64,000 bases of DNA from Parabacteroides sp. TM07-1AC (GCF_003480915.1 NZ_QUKD01000011.1:150894-214893), one strand, 5' to 3'; positions 37,041-46,959 are shown, counted from the stretch's first letter. The notes: generated from the sequence alone by a model not told the origin. Numbers and translations are program-made.

Positions 37041-38519
37041 TTATTTCATTAATTGTTCGTAATCGAATGTCAGTTCTCTGTTTTTCTCGAAGTCGTATCC
37101 GGTCATGCTGCGCAGGCCGTAATAGAGGCTCCAGTAATTATATAAGGCAGAGATGTACTCTCGTCGTGCCCGATCTTTTTCGCTGATAGAAGCGTTGAGG
37201 TCGAGAATACTTGATTTACCGAGGATGTATAACTTTTGTGCCACATCGTTTCTGCGTTGAGCCGTCTGATCTGTCTTTTGTGCGATGGTCACTTTATCAG
37301 CTTGCAGATTAAACTGTTTGACCATCTTGATGACGTTCAGTTCGAAATCGTTGCGTGACTGTTCTACTTCCGTGTATGTCTTGTCTCGGTTACTGAGAGC
37401 TACTTTTACCTTTCCTTTACCGACACCCCAGTCGAGGATCGGGATGCGTATACCCAGGGTGACCAGTTGCTGGTCTAGCGGATTCCGATAGGCCTCTTTC
37501 AGTTTTTCATTGGTCTGTGTCAAACCGAATTGCATATAAAGGTCGGCTTTGAAACCGCGTGAGGCTTTTGCCTGTGCCACGGCGCTTTCACTTTCCAGAC
37601 GGCGACGTTGCAGATATTCAGGTTCGGGGTTATTGGCGTAGGCCAGTTCCAATGCCTGTTTTACTTCAACGCTGAAATGAGGTATTTCTCCGTTGACATC
37701 GGCCACTAGTTCGGAGGCGTTGTTGATGCCCAGATAACTACGTAGCGATTGGATGCAGTCGTCCACTTCGATGCGGGCATTCATCACATTGGTCTGTTCG
37801 GTCAACAGGTTCAGTTCCAGTTGCAACATTTCGTTTTCTGTGATTGTACCTATATTATACCGTCCTTTGGCATATTGGAACAGGGTGTCGGCATTCGCAT
37901 AGTTGTATTGTGCGATCTCCCAGTTAGTTTGTGCGGTAGCCAGTTGGAAGAACTGTTGGGTTGCTTGTGCGGCAACCAGTTCAAGTGTTTCCACCAGATT
38001 CTTTTTGGATTCGGCATAGCGGATAGGTTCGACTTTTCGATCCCACTTGAACTGATTGTATCCAAACAGGTTTTGTTCATATCCTATTACTACCGGTGTA
38101 CTGTTATATGAACTGGTTTTTTCTGAAAACAGGTCCAGCCGTTGTAAAGCGGTTTTTACGAAGAGGCTACCCCCGGTAAACGGAATATTCTGGTTGATCG
38201 TTAAACCGGCATCTATCATTAACTGATTGCGATGTACGAAACTTTCCCCTCCGTCGGGCAAGGTAACCGAGCTGATCGACCGGTTCAGCGAAGGATCGGA
38301 GGTGAAAGTAAGACTCGGCAACATGTTTGCCCGGTAGGAACGCCAGTTCCAGTAAGAAGCCCGGAAAGAATGGCGGGCGGCGATGGCCTGGGGAGATTGC
38401 TCCTGGGCGATGCGTACTGTCTCTGACAAGGTCAGGTGTAGTGTATCCTGCGAGTGAGCCGGGAAAGTGGCCAGTGCGGCAAGGAGTATGGATACTATGT
38501 AACTCTTTATCTGTTTCAT
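37041..38519 (-). CDS. TolC-like outer-membrane efflux protein
   Basis: 492 residues from MKQIKSYIVSILLAALATFP; upstream in-frame codons to 38642 lie in the promoter region and lack a signal peptide. Signal peptide to about FPAHS, then two repeats of helical coiled-coil typical of TolC (LTLSETVRIAQEQSPQAIAA, and KQALELAYANNPEPEYLQRR). It forms the outer-membrane exit channel for the HlyD/permease system. First gene of a sigma-54 operon; the predicted transcription start (about 38520) is directly next to the ATG, which would make the message essentially leaderless. Confidence 0.92.
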   Translation of the reverse strand: MKQIKSYIVSILLAALATFPAHSQDTLHLTLSETVRIAQEQSPQAIAARHSFRASYWNWRSYRANMLPSLTFTSDPSLNRSISSVTLPDGGESFVHRNQLMIDAGLTINQNIPFTGGSLFVKTALQRLDLFSEKTSSYNSTPVVIGYEQNLFGYNQFKWDRKVEPIRYAESKKNLVETLELVAAQATQQFFQLATAQTNWEIAQYNYANADTLFQYAKGRYNIGTITENEMLQLELNLLTEQTNVMNARIEVDDCIQSLRSYLGINNASELVADVNGEIPHFSVEVKQALELAYANNPEPEYLQRRRLESESAVAQAKASRGFKADLYMQFGLTQTNEKLKEAYRNPLDQQLVTLGIRIPILDWGVGKGKVKVALSNRDKTYTEVEQSRNDFELNVIKMVKQFNLQADKVTIAQKTDQTAQRRNDVAQKLYILGKSSILDLNASISEKDRARREYISALYNYWSLYYGLRSMTGYDFEKNRELTFDYEQLMK

Positions 38520-38530
38520 GCCAAATAGGA

Positions 38531-38546
38531 TACAAATAGTATGCCA
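38531..38546 (-). promoter_or_regulatory. Sigma-54 promoter of the tolC-hlyD-P9-P8 operon
   Basis: Minus strand TGGCAT, ACTAT, TTGTA. One change from the other two promoters (T for C at the last base of the -24 hexamer). Its -12 element ends only 11 nt before the ATG. Confidence 0.8.
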
Positions 38547-38610
38547 TGTTTGTAATCTGCTGATTTGTAGAAAGTAATAGTTGGATGTTTCTTCTTTTAC
38601 AGTGCGTGAG

Positions 38611-38636
38611 CGCACGAAAAACGTTCGTATTCGCAC
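38611..38636. promoter_or_regulatory. Upstream activator site C, in the tolC / regulator intergenic region
   Basis: CGCACGAA, AAAC, GTTCG, TATT, CGCAC; its near edge is 65 nt from the -24 hexamer at 38546. A further GTGCG lies just outside at 38603-38607. The far edge is 51 nt from the regulator ATG at 38688, close to a weak -7-like TATCTTTA at 38660-38667, so binding here could also control the regulator's own gene. Confidence 0.87.
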
Positions 38637-38687
38637 ACACATGCAACTACTTTTATACGTATCTTTACAACCAAATCAGATACAGGA

Positions 38688-40052
38688 ATGAAACAAGGGA
38701 AGATATTGATCATCGATGATAATGAAGATGTGCTTTTTGCATTGAATCTGTTGTTGGAACCTTATGTCGAACAGATACGTGTAACGACACAGCCGGAACG
38801 GATCGAGCATTTTATGGAGAGTTATGTGCCCGATGTTATTTTACTGGATATGAATTTCCGGCGGGATGCTATCAGTGGGCAGGAAGGTTTCTTCTGGCTT
38901 GAGAAGATAAAAAAGACTGATCCGGACGCCGTCGTTCTTTTTATAACCGCTTATGCAGACACCGAAAAGGCAGTACGTGCCATCAAAGCCGGAGCTACCG
39001 ATTTTATACCCAAACCCTGGGAGAAAGAGAAGTTGCTTGCCACCTTGTCCGCTGCCCTGAAACTCCGTGAGAGCCGTACCGAGGTGCGGTCGCTGAAGCG
39101 TCAGGTCGCTGCTCTTGAAAGCTCGGAAAACGATGGGTTTGAGATTATCGGTGAAAGCAATGCCATGCAGGAGATATTCACGACCATAGAGAAGCTGCGC
39201 GATACCGATGCGAATATCCTGATACTGGGAGAGAACGGCACGGGCAAGGATCTTGTGGCGCGTGCTTTATATCATCATTCGCCGCGTAACAACCAGGTCT
39301 TTGTCGGGATCGACCTGGGGAGTATTCCCGAACAGCTTTTCGAAAGCGAACTGTTCGGATATGAGAAAGGAGCCTTTACGGATGCCCGCCGCGATAAGCC
39401 GGGACGTATGGAGGTGGCAACCGGCGGTACACTGTTCCTCGATGAAATCGGTAACCTGAGTATGCCCATGCAGGCCAAATTGCTGACAGCCATAGAAAAA
39501 CAGCAGATCACCCGTTTGGGTGCAACCCGTCCGATCTCTATCGATGTCCGCCTGATCTCGGCAACCAATATGAATATTCATGCGATGGTAGGGCAGGGAA
39601 CTTTCCGCCAGGATTTACTATACCGTATCAATACGATCGAACTGCATATTCCCCCATTGCGGGAACGTGGTAATGATATCCAGCTGCTGGCTGACTATTT
39701 CCTGGCACGTTATGCCCGGAAATACAAGAAAGAGATCAGAGGACTGTCGCGTGACGCGCGGAGCAAGTTGCAAAATTATAACTGGCCCGGCAATGTTCGT
39801 GAGTTGCAGCATGCGATCGAACGTGCTGTGATTTTGTCTGACGGTACGATGCTGAGACCGGAGAATTTTATGCTGCAGCCGACGGTCTCCAACAAGACTG
39901 CGGACCTGGAAGAACTTAACCTGAGTATCCTGGAGAAGGAAGCGATCGAACGGGCTTTGCGGCGTGCCGAAGGAAATGTGACGCGGGCTGCAGAATTATT
40001 GGGAATTACTCGTTTTGCCTTGTACCGGAAACTGGATAAGCTGGGCCTATGA
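38688..40052 (+). CDS. NtrC-family sigma-54 dependent response regulator
   Basis: 454 residues. The receiver domain (1-120) has D10/D11, phospho-acceptor Asp54 (ILLDMNF) and the conserved Lys in IPKPW. The AAA+ domain (about 150-385) has Walker A GENGTGKD (181-188), the sigma-54 contact loop GAFTDA (228-233), Walker B GGTLFLDEIG and the R-finger region RQDLLYRI. A C-terminal Fis-type helix-turn-helix reads VTRAAELLGITRFALYRKLD. All parts needed to open sigma-54 promoters are intact. It is followed by its kinase with an ATGA overlap and is divergent from tolC across activator site C. Confidence 0.96.
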   Translation: MKQGKILIIDDNEDVLFALNLLLEPYVEQIRVTTQPERIEHFMESYVPDVILLDMNFRRDAISGQEGFFWLEKIKKTDPDAVVLFITAYADTEKAVRAIKAGATDFIPKPWEKEKLLATLSAALKLRESRTEVRSLKRQVAALESSENDGFEIIGESNAMQEIFTTIEKLRDTDANILILGENGTGKDLVARALYHHSPRNNQVFVGIDLGSIPEQLFESELFGYEKGAFTDARRDKPGRMEVATGGTLFLDEIGNLSMPMQAKLLTAIEKQQITRLGATRPISIDVRLISATNMNIHAMVGQGTFRQDLLYRINTIELHIPPLRERGNDIQLLADYFLARYARKYKKEIRGLSRDARSKLQNYNWPGNVRELQHAIERAVILSDGTMLRPENFMLQPTVSNKTADLEELNLSILEKEAIERALRRAEGNVTRAAELLGITRFALYRKLDKLGL

Positions 40053-41050
40053 AACGTTATATCGTCCCGATAAAGATCCTGCTGATTGTCTTGCTTTCGC
40101 TGGCAGTCGCTTTCTTGCTATTGAAAGGTCTTTACTTCACATCGGTTATGGTGGGAGCTATCTTGATTATATTGGCTGTTTCCCTGTACCTGGACCAGCA
40201 GAAGGCAATCCGCCGGATGGAACATCTGATAGCGAATATCCATTACGGCGACCTGAATCTTTCTTTCCCGGTACCTTCTTCGGGAGATGCCGAAGCCCAG
40301 CTGACCCGTTCGATGAACGAGGCGTTGAATGCATTCCGTTCCCGGCTCTATAATGCAGTGGTAGCGGAGGCAGAAACGGATGCCTGGCAGAAACTGATCC
40401 GTGTGCTTACGCATGAGATCATGAACTCGATCGCTCCCATTATCTCCCTGTCGGAAACGGTTACCGAGCGGGCCACTTTGAATGGAATGAATGAACGTGA
40501 TTATGCAGTTATGCTCCAGGCAATACAAACCATTCACCGTCGTAGCAAAGGGTTGCTCGACTTTGTGGAGAATTACCGCAAGTTGACGCGCATCCCGACT
40601 CCTACCATGCAGATATTCCCGGTATCGACTTTGTTCAGCGACTTGCAGAAACTGGTTCCGGCAGAAGGCATACAGGTCGTTTACTCCATTCGCCCGAGCG
40701 AATTGCGGTTGTATGCCGATCGGAGCATGATCGAACAAGTCCTTATTAATTTGTTAAAGAACGCGGTAGAAGCCTGTTGTGACAATGAGTTTCCTGAAAT
40801 CCGCATAGAGGCTTTCAGACGCGACGGCATGCCGGTAATTACCGTGACAGATAATGGCAGCGGTATTGTTCCTGAAGCGTTGGATAAGGTATTTGTACCT
40901 TTCTTTACTACCAAACAAGGAGGATCGGGTATCGGATTGAGCGTCTGCCGGCAAATATTGAACCGGCATGGCGGAAATATTACTGTTACTTCAGAGATGG
41001 AAAAAGGAACGACATTTACTATGCAGTTCCCCGGTACACGTTCTATCTAA
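40049..41050 (+). CDS. Histidine kinase paired with the NtrC-type regulator
   Basis: 333 residues. Two closely spaced membrane helices (about 6-46) with almost no periplasmic loop, then a short linker, the H-box LTHEIMNSIAPI with His122, the N-box INLLKNAVEAC, G1 VTDNGSGIV and G2 GGSGIGLSV. The absence of a sensory domain suggests it reads the membrane itself or a partner protein, as in intramembrane-sensing kinases. Its ATG overlaps the regulator stop codon, so the pair is co-translated. Convergent with the hybrid kinase gene, with a 4-nt gap between stops. Confidence 0.95.
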   Translation: MKRYIVPIKILLIVLLSLAVAFLLLKGLYFTSVMVGAILIILAVSLYLDQQKAIRRMEHLIANIHYGDLNLSFPVPSSGDAEAQLTRSMNEALNAFRSRLYNAVVAEAETDAWQKLIRVLTHEIMNSIAPIISLSETVTERATLNGMNERDYAVMLQAIQTIHRRSKGLLDFVENYRKLTRIPTPTMQIFPVSTLFSDLQKLVPAEGIQVVYSIRPSELRLYADRSMIEQVLINLLKNAVEACCDNEFPEIRIEAFRRDGMPVITVTDNGSGIVPEALDKVFVPFFTTKQGGSGIGLSVCRQILNRHGGNITVTSEMEKGTTFTMQFPGTRSI

Positions 41051-41054
41051 AACT

Positions 41055-43730
41055 CTACAGAAGTTCCGATATTTTCTGTTTCAGGCTGTCCGGCTTGATT
41101 GGTTTGGCTACATAATCATTGAACCCGCTTTGCTTTACGCGTTGCTCATCTTCGGCAAATGCAAAAGCGGTTACAGCAATAATAGGTATGACCGTGTTGT
41201 CCTCACGTATTTCCCGGGTAGCCTGGTAACCGTCCATGAGCGGCATTTTGAGGTCCATCAGGATCATGTCCGGATGATATTTCTTATACAGTTCTACAGC
41301 TTCCTGCCCGTTCCACGCATGGATAAGGTTGTATTCTTTTAATATGGCTTTTATATAAATGTAATTGCTTTCATTATCCTCGGCTATCAGCAAAGTCGCC
41401 TTTTTACTGTCACTGCCGGTAGAAGCATTACTCTGTATTTCAATTCTGGCTGGTCCGGGAACCGCCATATGCGACTCTTCGATCACTGAATCAGGCAGTG
41501 TGAACCAGAAAGTCGATCCTTCTCCCAATTCCGATTCCACACCGATCTCTCCTTCCAGCTTCTGCACGATCATCTGGCAGATAGACAGCCCGAGTCCTGT
41601 CCCCTGTGCGAAATTATCCAGTTTGACAAAACGTTGGAAGACACTGTCCTTGATGCTTTTATCAATACCGCACCCCGTATCGGTTACGAAGAATTTCAGT
41701 TTGTTTTCTTTATGTTTGTATCCGAAACGTATGCTTCCTTCTTTGGTGAATTTGATCGCATTGTTAATGAAGTTGGTCATAACCTGCGACAGGCGGTTTT
41801 TGTCGGTCCTGATAATGCAATGCGACATTTTTTCTGTGAATGAAACCTTTACACCCTCGGCTGCTTTCAGGCGCGATGTTTGTTCTATGTCACATAACAA
41901 CTGATTGATGTCGACATCCGAGTAGACGAATTCAAGCGTGTTGGCCTCGATCTTTGCCAGGTCGAGAATATCGTTTATCAATTGTAACAGGAGCTCGTTG
42001 TTATTGTTGATGATACTGATATATTCTTCCCGTTCTTCCAGTTCGTCAGTCATGGCGAGCAACCCGGAGAAACCGACGATCGCATTCAGAGGCGTACGTA
42101 TCTCATGGCTCATGTTGGCAAGGAATGCCGATTTCAGGTGGTCGGATTCTTCCGCTTTCTCTTTTGCCAGTCTCAGCTCGTTTTCGGCCAGTTTCTGTCT
42201 GGTGACATTCTCTTTTTTGAATACGACACCCAATAAATTGTCTTTCGAGTCTATGATCGGATTGGCAAATACATGCGTATATTCGCCCGGAGCACATTGT
42301 TTAGTTAATTCGAAAGGCTTTTTACTTTCCATGGCGGATATCAGTGCACATTCGTCGCAGAAAGGCTTTTGTCCGTTTTTAACCAGGCAACAGTTTGTGG
42401 GACCGTATTGGGGTCTGCACGGCATTTTGATCTGGTTTTCCCATTTCACCGAGTAATCCGGTTTGATAAAGCGGATGGAAGACTGTATGTTATTCATAAT
42501 AATAACATTGTCTTTCTGTATATCCAGCAGTTTGTCTTTCAGCCGGTTGGTTTTGAACAGGAAGAACAGGATCATGACCAGGAAGAGCAATAATACGCAG
42601 GCCACGATCAACAGAATCTCGAATCTGTACTTCACGAACAGATTCCCGTCGGTGTTGATCAATATAGAATCATCGGGTAAACTACCTTTTTCAATGTTGA
42701 ATTCTTTCAGCTTTTTGGCATCGAAAGTGTAGGTGTTAGGTATATTTATCGTCTCTATATCTGTAAGCTGTACCTTTTTTGTCTGGATATCGATAGTCTG
42801 CCTGGCCAGATCTTTTCCTATCGGACGGTATTTAGGGATATAACCTCCTATAGCCCAGTGACCGAGTCCGATCGATGTCAGAGTGAAAGCCGGGAGAGTC
42901 GGGTTGCCGGACATCATGGTGTAAGTCGCATTACCTACATAATAGCCATCGTTTACATCTACACGCCATGTACCTAACAAGATAACAGTTTCTTTGGGTA
43001 GCTTTTTTATTTGTTCGACAATCGTATAAATATTGTTCTTTCGTCCGTCCAGTAAGATCAGGCTTTGCTCCGGAAATTCTCTCAACTCTTTTTTTACCAG
43101 TGCCTGCAGGGCGATACCGCCGTAGCTGTTGTCTGTTATTAATGCGAAATGTTTTGTCGCAGGATAAAGGTCCAGGGCCAGTTTAAGGTTCTTTTTTATA
43201 TCGTAATTATAGGTAAATCCCGTGAGATGATATCCTTTGTCGGCATAACTTTTGATATCTATGCTTTCCGGCTCCCATTCACTCATCCTGGTACTGGAGT
43301 CCGGCAGTATGACGGCATTGCTGCTGACCATACCGCATATGACAGGTATGTCTATCAGAATCGGATGGTCTTGTGAGAGGTAGGAAGCCCATCCTTCTTG
43401 CCCTAAGATAACTATAATCTGCGGAGTATTTTCGTTCTTGTATTTTTCCAGCAAGGTTTCCATTTTTTTCTTCCACAAAGGAGCCTCCGGCAAACTTTTG
43501 CAGTTCATGTTTTCGATGATGACCGGTGCGGTGCCCCCCAGACGTTTGTATTCCTCCATAAATTCGGAGATGTTCTGAGTCGTATTGCGGGTGTCCGGGT
43601 TATAGGAGCTGATGATAAGAATGGGGTGGGTATCCTCTTCAGCATGACATGGGATAGTCAACGATAAGCATACAAGTATAAACAATATTCGTATGTGGTG
43701 TATTCTATTTCTTAAAGTTGTATTAAACAT
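41055..43730 (-). CDS. Hybrid histidine kinase with periplasmic binding-protein-like sensor
   Basis: 891 residues. Signal peptide, then about 340 residues resembling ABC-type substrate-binding proteins ([36 protein letters not shown]), a transmembrane helix near 374-396, a PAS-like domain with a cysteine cluster ([11 protein letters not shown] ... FCDEC, around 430-460), HisKA ([17 protein letters not shown], His near 541), HATPase ([15 protein letters not shown]) and a C-terminal receiver with [12 protein letters not shown] (Asp near 827). No output domain is attached, so it probably passes phosphate to another protein. No cognate regulator is adjacent except the NtrC-type pair on the opposite strand. 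Confidence 0.93.
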   Translation of the reverse strand: MFNTTLRNRIHHIRILFILVCLSLTIPCHAEEDTHPILIISSYNPDTRNTTQNISEFMEEYKRLGGTAPVIIENMNCKSLPEAPLWKKKMETLLEKYKNENTPQIIVILGQEGWASYLSQDHPILIDIPVICGMVSSNAVILPDSSTRMSEWEPESIDIKSYADKGYHLTGFTYNYDIKKNLKLALDLYPATKHFALITDNSYGGIALQALVKKELREFPEQSLILLDGRKNNIYTIVEQIKKLPKETVILLGTWRVDVNDGYYVGNATYTMMSGNPTLPAFTLTSIGLGHWAIGGYIPKYRPIGKDLARQTIDIQTKKVQLTDIETINIPNTYTFDAKKLKEFNIEKGSLPDDSILINTDGNLFVKYRFEILLIVACVLLLFLVMILFFLFKTNRLKDKLLDIQKDNVIIMNNIQSSIRFIKPDYSVKWENQIKMPCRPQYGPTNCCLVKNGQKPFCDECALISAMESKKPFELTKQCAPGEYTHVFANPIIDSKDNLLGVVFKKENVTRQKLAENELRLAKEKAEESDHLKSAFLANMSHEIRTPLNAIVGFSGLLAMTDELEEREEYISIINNNNELLLQLINDILDLAKIEANTLEFVYSDVDINQLLCDIEQTSRLKAAEGVKVSFTEKMSHCIIRTDKNRLSQVMTNFINNAIKFTKEGSIRFGYKHKENKLKFFVTDTGCGIDKSIKDSVFQRFVKLDNFAQGTGLGLSICQMIVQKLEGEIGVESELGEGSTFWFTLPDSVIEESHMAVPGPARIEIQSNASTGSDSKKATLLIAEDNESNYIYIKAILKEYNLIHAWNGQEAVELYKKYHPDMILMDLKMPLMDGYQATREIREDNTVIPIIAVTAFAFAEDEQRVKQSGFNDYVAKPIKPDSLKQKISELL

Positions 43731-43834
43731 TGATACCTTATCTGTTACAGTCCTTAATCCCGGCTACAAAAATAGACATTATTTGTGAGGTATGCAGAAC
43801 TATGGCAAAGAAAAACGCAAGAAAATCAAGGGTA

Positions 43835-46225
43835 TCATATTTCAATCATGATGCCGATGCTGGGTAATAAGGTCCCAGTCATACGTTCTACAGGCTTCAG
43901 TTCATACCGTTGTTCACCCCTGGGAGCTTCGGGATTTACGATCTTTCCCGTTTTTATGTATACATCCTGCTCTTTGTATTTCGAATTAAGTACATTTTGC
44001 AGGTCGATATAGAAGCCGAGCATGATTTTGTTCAGGTAAAACGTCTTGTCCACACGCAGGTCCAGCTGGGTAAACGGTTTCAGGCGCTCGCTGTTGAAGC
44101 GGCTGTAATCGTAGTAAAGGCTACCGCTGGCATCCCACGCTTCCACATAACTGCTCTTTTCTACGTCGTAAGGAGTATAGGGAGCACCGCCGACTACCCG
44201 GAGTTTGGCTCCTATATCCCAGTTACGGGGGAGGGAATACGTCCCGCTGAATGTGAAGAGGTGCTTATTGTCCCAGGCAGAAGGCAGGTATTTGCCTGTA
44301 TTTCTGCCGTCCTTAAATTCACTTCTCACATACGTATAGGAGGCGATGAAGGTAAGCCCTTTATAATTGTACCAGCGTCCCATCAGCTCCATCCCGTAGG
44401 CGCGTCCGGTAGCTGTGGAAGTAACGGCTTCATTTCCCAGTACACCGTAGTCGGTCCCTTTGGAGGCGAGCGGAATGCTGTCGATGACCGACATCGGGTA
44501 ACGATTATAATGCTTGTAGAATCCCTCAGCCGTGAATTTCAGATAAGAAGAAGGGCGGTATTCCAGTCCGAGACCCGCCTGGTCGCTGCGGATATATTGC
44601 AGGCCGTTGGACTTATTGATATAATTGCCGTTATTGTCTTTGAAACCCATCACGGTGTAAGGAGGAAGCTCGTAATAACGTCCGGCATTGGCATTCAGGT
44701 AAACGTCCCCGGCAATCCGGTAGGAAAGTGACAGGCGCGGGGACAATTGGTCGAGCATGTTATTCATTTCGGATGAATAATTGCTGGCATCCGTACGAAG
44801 TCCCAATGATGCGGTAAAACGCTCATTGTCGCTTTCATAGATGGCAGTGGCATATAATCCCCATTTCCATATCCCCAGGTCGGTCCGGTAGGTAATCTCG
44901 TAGGGATTGGTCGTAAATTGTTTCTGAAAAGTGTGATTGGTATATTCCGAGTAGTCGACGTTGCCGCCTACCTGCAATTGTATGTAAGGGAGACGGAAGA
45001 TATTCTCACTGCGGAATTTGTTCTCGATCTCGTCCGAACGGTAATTCAGCGTCAGGTTATCTGGCGTACTTTCGTCATTATCACGATATTTGATGTTTTT
45101 GTTGTTCATCTGGCTGCGGCTGGCGATCAGCGAATAGATATTTTTTCCTGCATAATGCTTGTAGACGGCTCCCAGCGTATAGGTCTTTTGCTTGACAACC
45201 GGCAGGTAAGCCAGGATATACTGGTTCTTCTCGCTCATGTCTTTCATTCCGGTATTCAGTTTCATATCGTCGATAGCTCCCAGACCGAGAAATGTCAGTT
45301 CGTTTTTCTTGTTGAAAGAATGTTTTATCTTGAACTGTGCGTCCGTGAAGGTCGGCAGGAAAGGAAGCCCGATCATATCGAACAGGAATTGCAGGTATGA
45401 CCGCCTGACGGATACCTGGTAAGTCGTTTTATCTCCCATAGGTCCGTTGACTGACACCCCTATATCGGAAGCTCCCAATACGCCGCGTAAGGAGAACTTT
45501 TCCTTATTCCCGTCCTGTAGTTTGAAATCCAGTACGGAGCTCAGCGCGTTTCCCCTGGCTGCCGGAAAAGCTGCCGAATAGAAATTCACTTCACGTATGA
45601 AATCCGGATTAATGATCCCGACCGGTCCGCCTGAAGCCCCTTGTGTGGAGAAATGGTTGATATTCGGAATTTCTACCCCATCCAGGAAAAAACGGTTTTC
45701 TGACGGTCCCCCGCCTCTCACCATCAAGTCATTTCGGAATGCAGCCGTCGAAGCCACTCCGGGAAAAGACTGGACGACGCGTGATATATCCCGGTTTCCG
45801 CCGGCACTCTTTTCAATCTCTTTAAATCCTATGACGCGCAAGCCGAGCGGACTTTCAGCCGTTTTACGGAACGGGGAGGCGACGACGCTCACTTCCTGCA
45901 GGCTTTCGCTGGCAGGTTCCAGCTCGATCGGGAAAAAGATGTCTTTATTGGCGACGCGGAATTCTGCCGTTACCGTCGGTTTATATCCCAGAAACGAAGC
46001 TTGCAGGCGATAGCTGCCGGGCGTGATTCCGGTTATTTCAAAATGGCCGACAGAGTCGGTGGCTGTACCCTGTGTCGTATTCCATATGATCACGGTTGCG
46101 TAGGGAATAGGTTCCCCGCTGGCGGCTTCTTTTACTATGCCTTTGACGGAATAGGTTTTTTGTGCTGTCATTACCAGCGGACAAATCACGGAGAGTAGGA
46201 TGGAGCAAATGAATTTCCAGTACAT
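43835..46225 (-). CDS. TonB-dependent receptor with carboxypeptidase-like N-domain
   Basis: 796 residues. Signal peptide to about VMTAQ; a carboxypeptidase-regulatory-like beta-sandwich (VKGIVKEAASGEPIPYATVI, about 27-110); the plug domain (VVQSFPGVAS, DLMVRGGGPSENRFFLDGVE, about 125-235); and a long beta-barrel ending SIGIMIEI. Imports an unknown ligand across the outer membrane using TonB. No SusD-like gene accompanies it, so it is not a standard glycan-utilisation pair. A minus-strand TATCTTTG -7 element lies at 46241-46248. Confidence 0.92.
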   Translation of the reverse strand: MYWKFICSILLSVICPLVMTAQKTYSVKGIVKEAASGEPIPYATVIIWNTTQGTATDSVGHFEITGITPGSYRLQASFLGYKPTVTAEFRVANKDIFFPIELEPASESLQEVSVVASPFRKTAESPLGLRVIGFKEIEKSAGGNRDISRVVQSFPGVASTAAFRNDLMVRGGGPSENRFFLDGVEIPNINHFSTQGASGGPVGIINPDFIREVNFYSAAFPAARGNALSSVLDFKLQDGNKEKFSLRGVLGASDIGVSVNGPMGDKTTYQVSVRRSYLQFLFDMIGLPFLPTFTDAQFKIKHSFNKKNELTFLGLGAIDDMKLNTGMKDMSEKNQYILAYLPVVKQKTYTLGAVYKHYAGKNIYSLIASRSQMNNKNIKYRDNDESTPDNLTLNYRSDEIENKFRSENIFRLPYIQLQVGGNVDYSEYTNHTFQKQFTTNPYEITYRTDLGIWKWGLYATAIYESDNERFTASLGLRTDASNYSSEMNNMLDQLSPRLSLSYRIAGDVYLNANAGRYYELPPYTVMGFKDNNGNYINKSNGLQYIRSDQAGLGLEYRPSSYLKFTAEGFYKHYNRYPMSVIDSIPLASKGTDYGVLGNEAVTSTATGRAYGMELMGRWYNYKGLTFIASYTYVRSEFKDGRNTGKYLPSAWDNKHLFTFSGTYSLPRNWDIGAKLRVVGGAPYTPYDVEKSSYVEAWDASGSLYYDYSRFNSERLKPFTQLDLRVDKTFYLNKIMLGFYIDLQNVLNSKYKEQDVYIKTGKIVNPEAPRGEQRYELKPVERMTGTLLPSIGIMIEI

Positions 46226-46240
46226 CAGACTATTTTTTTA

Positions 46241-46266
46241 CAAAGATAATATTTTCTCTACCTTTG
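46241..46266. promoter_or_regulatory. Back-to-back -7 elements of the TonB receptor and mnmD
   Basis: TATCTTTG on the minus strand at 46241-46248 and TACCTTTG on the plus strand at 46259-46266, both fitting the Bacteroidetes TAnnTTTG -7 consensus. Only 10 nt separate them, so polymerases at the two promoters would exclude each other. Confidence 0.65.
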
Positions 46267-46287
46267 CAATATTAATAGAGATATATC

Positions 46288-46959
46288 GTGGAACAGAATC
46301 ATATCAATCGCGAATTGCAGCAGACAGCCGACGGCAGTCATACTTTATTTATCCCGGAAATGGACGAACACTACCACTCAGTGAACGGGGCGGTACAGGA
46401 GTCGCGCCATGTTTTTATTGAAGCCGGATTGCATCATCAGACCAAAAAAGATATTACCGTCTTCGAAATCGGTTTCGGGACAGGGTTGAATGCCTTCCTG
46501 ACCTTGCTGGATGCGGAAGAGAATAACCGTTCTGTGAATTATTACTCTGTCGAGCTTTATCCGCTAGCCCCTGAATTGGTCGGGGCATTGAACTACGGAG
46601 ACATGATCTGTCCGGAAAAGAAAGAATGGTTCGGCGCGTTACATGCCGCATCCTGGAATGAAGCGGCAAAGATTACCGACCGTTTCACTTTGCATAAGAT
46701 ACAGGGGGACAGCAATACCTGCCAATTACCCGAAGACATCGACCTCGTCTATTTCGATGCCTTTGCCCCGGACAAGCAGCCGGAGATGTGGAGCCAGGAG
46801 ATATTCGATAAAATCTATGCGCATACGTCGGAAGGAGGGATCCTTACCACCTATTGTGCCAAAGGAGTAGTCCGCCGTATGATGCAGAAGGCCGGGTATT
46901 CCGTTGAAAGAATACCCGGCCCTCCGGGAAAGCGCGAAATGCTGCGCGCTATGAAATGA
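46288..46959 (+). CDS. mnmD: tRNA wobble-uridine methyltransferase, MnmD type
   Basis: 223 residues. SAM-binding motif VFEIGFGTGLNAF (about 58-70) and the family motif DLVYFDAFAPDKQPEMWS, as in the N-terminal half of MnmC. The FAD-dependent C-terminal half is absent, so the protein should perform only the last step, methylating nm5(s2)U34 to mnm5(s2)U34 in tRNA. The start at 46288 follows the -7 element by about 22 nt. Its stop abuts the convergent trxA stop. Confidence 0.9.
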   Translation: MEQNHINRELQQTADGSHTLFIPEMDEHYHSVNGAVQESRHVFIEAGLHHQTKKDITVFEIGFGTGLNAFLTLLDAEENNRSVNYYSVELYPLAPELVGALNYGDMICPEKKEWFGALHAASWNEAAKITDRFTLHKIQGDSNTCQLPEDIDLVYFDAFAPDKQPEMWSQEIFDKIYAHTSEGGILTTYCAKGVVRRMMQKAGYSVERIPGPPGKREMLRAMK

